Assembly: GCF_039537965.1 (NCBI RefSeq)
Contig: NZ_BAABBM010000001.1
Coordinates: 2,145,501 to 2,209,500 of the forward strand
Source of the DNA: Sphingomonas limnosediminicola
GTDB taxonomy: Bacteria > Pseudomonadota > Alphaproteobacteria > Sphingomonadales > Sphingomonadaceae
Direction of reading: 5' to 3'
Length of the DNA: 64,000 bases
Under the pieces are notes generated by a model, which saw only the letters and a program-made list of their open reading frames with translations, was not told the DNA's origin and did not search any database. Positions 63,978-64,000 of the stretch are shown here, one piece after another. How positions within the stretch are numbered: the first letter of the stretch is position 1; each line of letters opens with the position of its first letter. The position numbers were made by a program, and so were the translations under genes.

Positions 63978-64000
63978 CCGACGCGCTTCACCCGGATGCC

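Overview
The window looks like a chromosomal segment of a GC-rich alphaproteobacterium, most likely a sphingomonad. The inference rests on large TonB-dependent receptors without SusD partners, an aerobic-type cobaltochelatase (CobS/CobT), a dense S9 peptidase–infA–maf–RNase E/G–yacG–tRNA-Phe block, and the dnaJ, cobS, cobT and rpmB backbone. No rRNA, CRISPR array, phage or intact insertion sequence was seen; accessory DNA shows up as gene cassettes set into conserved backbone.

Bases 1–20254 form one carbohydrate-utilisation locus, almost entirely on the + strand and tightly coupled by GTGA/ATGA stop-start overlaps. It holds the tail of one TonB receptor, GH3, a flavin halogenase homologue, GH30, a FucP-type permease, GH16 and a second GH3. 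A gap with a LacI-type operator follows, then a second TonB receptor, a second halogenase homologue, a SapC-like protein, a cupin-8 oxygenase-like protein, a third halogenase homologue, a LacI regulator and an MFS permease. GH16 + GH3 + GH30 point to a laminarin-type beta-1,3/1,6-glucan. The receptor would import oligosaccharides, the hydrolases would trim them, the permeases would carry sugars inward and LacI would control the set. The role of the three halogenase homologues, SapC and the cupin is open.

Bases 20566–22853 (minus strand) carry a bufferin-type RiPP operon: a 92-residue DUF2282 precursor with four cysteines, a DUF692 (MNIO) enzyme, a DUF2063 partner and a DoxX protein. Bases 23046–28881 hold a LysR regulator, a carboxymuconolactone-decarboxylase-like protein, an MFS exporter, an exported cupin, a 3-hydroxybutyrate-dehydrogenase-like SDR, a patatin phospholipase and an FMN reductase. 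Bases 28982–31199 are a coupled three-gene unit (DUF302, a 57-residue protein, and a membrane protein with a GAF-like domain but no kinase).

Bases 31376–42980 are mainly housekeeping: tRNA-Phe, yacG, RNase E/G-like, maf, infA, an S9 peptidase, quinone oxidoreductase, the proton-pumping pyrophosphatase, thiL, nusB, an alpha/beta hydrolase, pirin, bolA and dnaJ. Bases 42977–48634 are a cassette of small stress or detoxification-type enzymes (two GSTs, DUF899, a RibD-like reductase, three VOC proteins, DUF1428) next to a divergent HxlR regulator.

cobS (48673) and cobT (54599) are separated by two minus-strand RTX metalloproteases and one small lipoprotein; the two proteases share an upstream sequence block. 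From 56414 to the right edge lie rpmB, a small exported protein, tadA, an OmpA lipoprotein, a CNNM/CorC-type protein, two small membrane proteins, purD and xseA (whose start codons overlap by two bases) and a DUF2093 protein.
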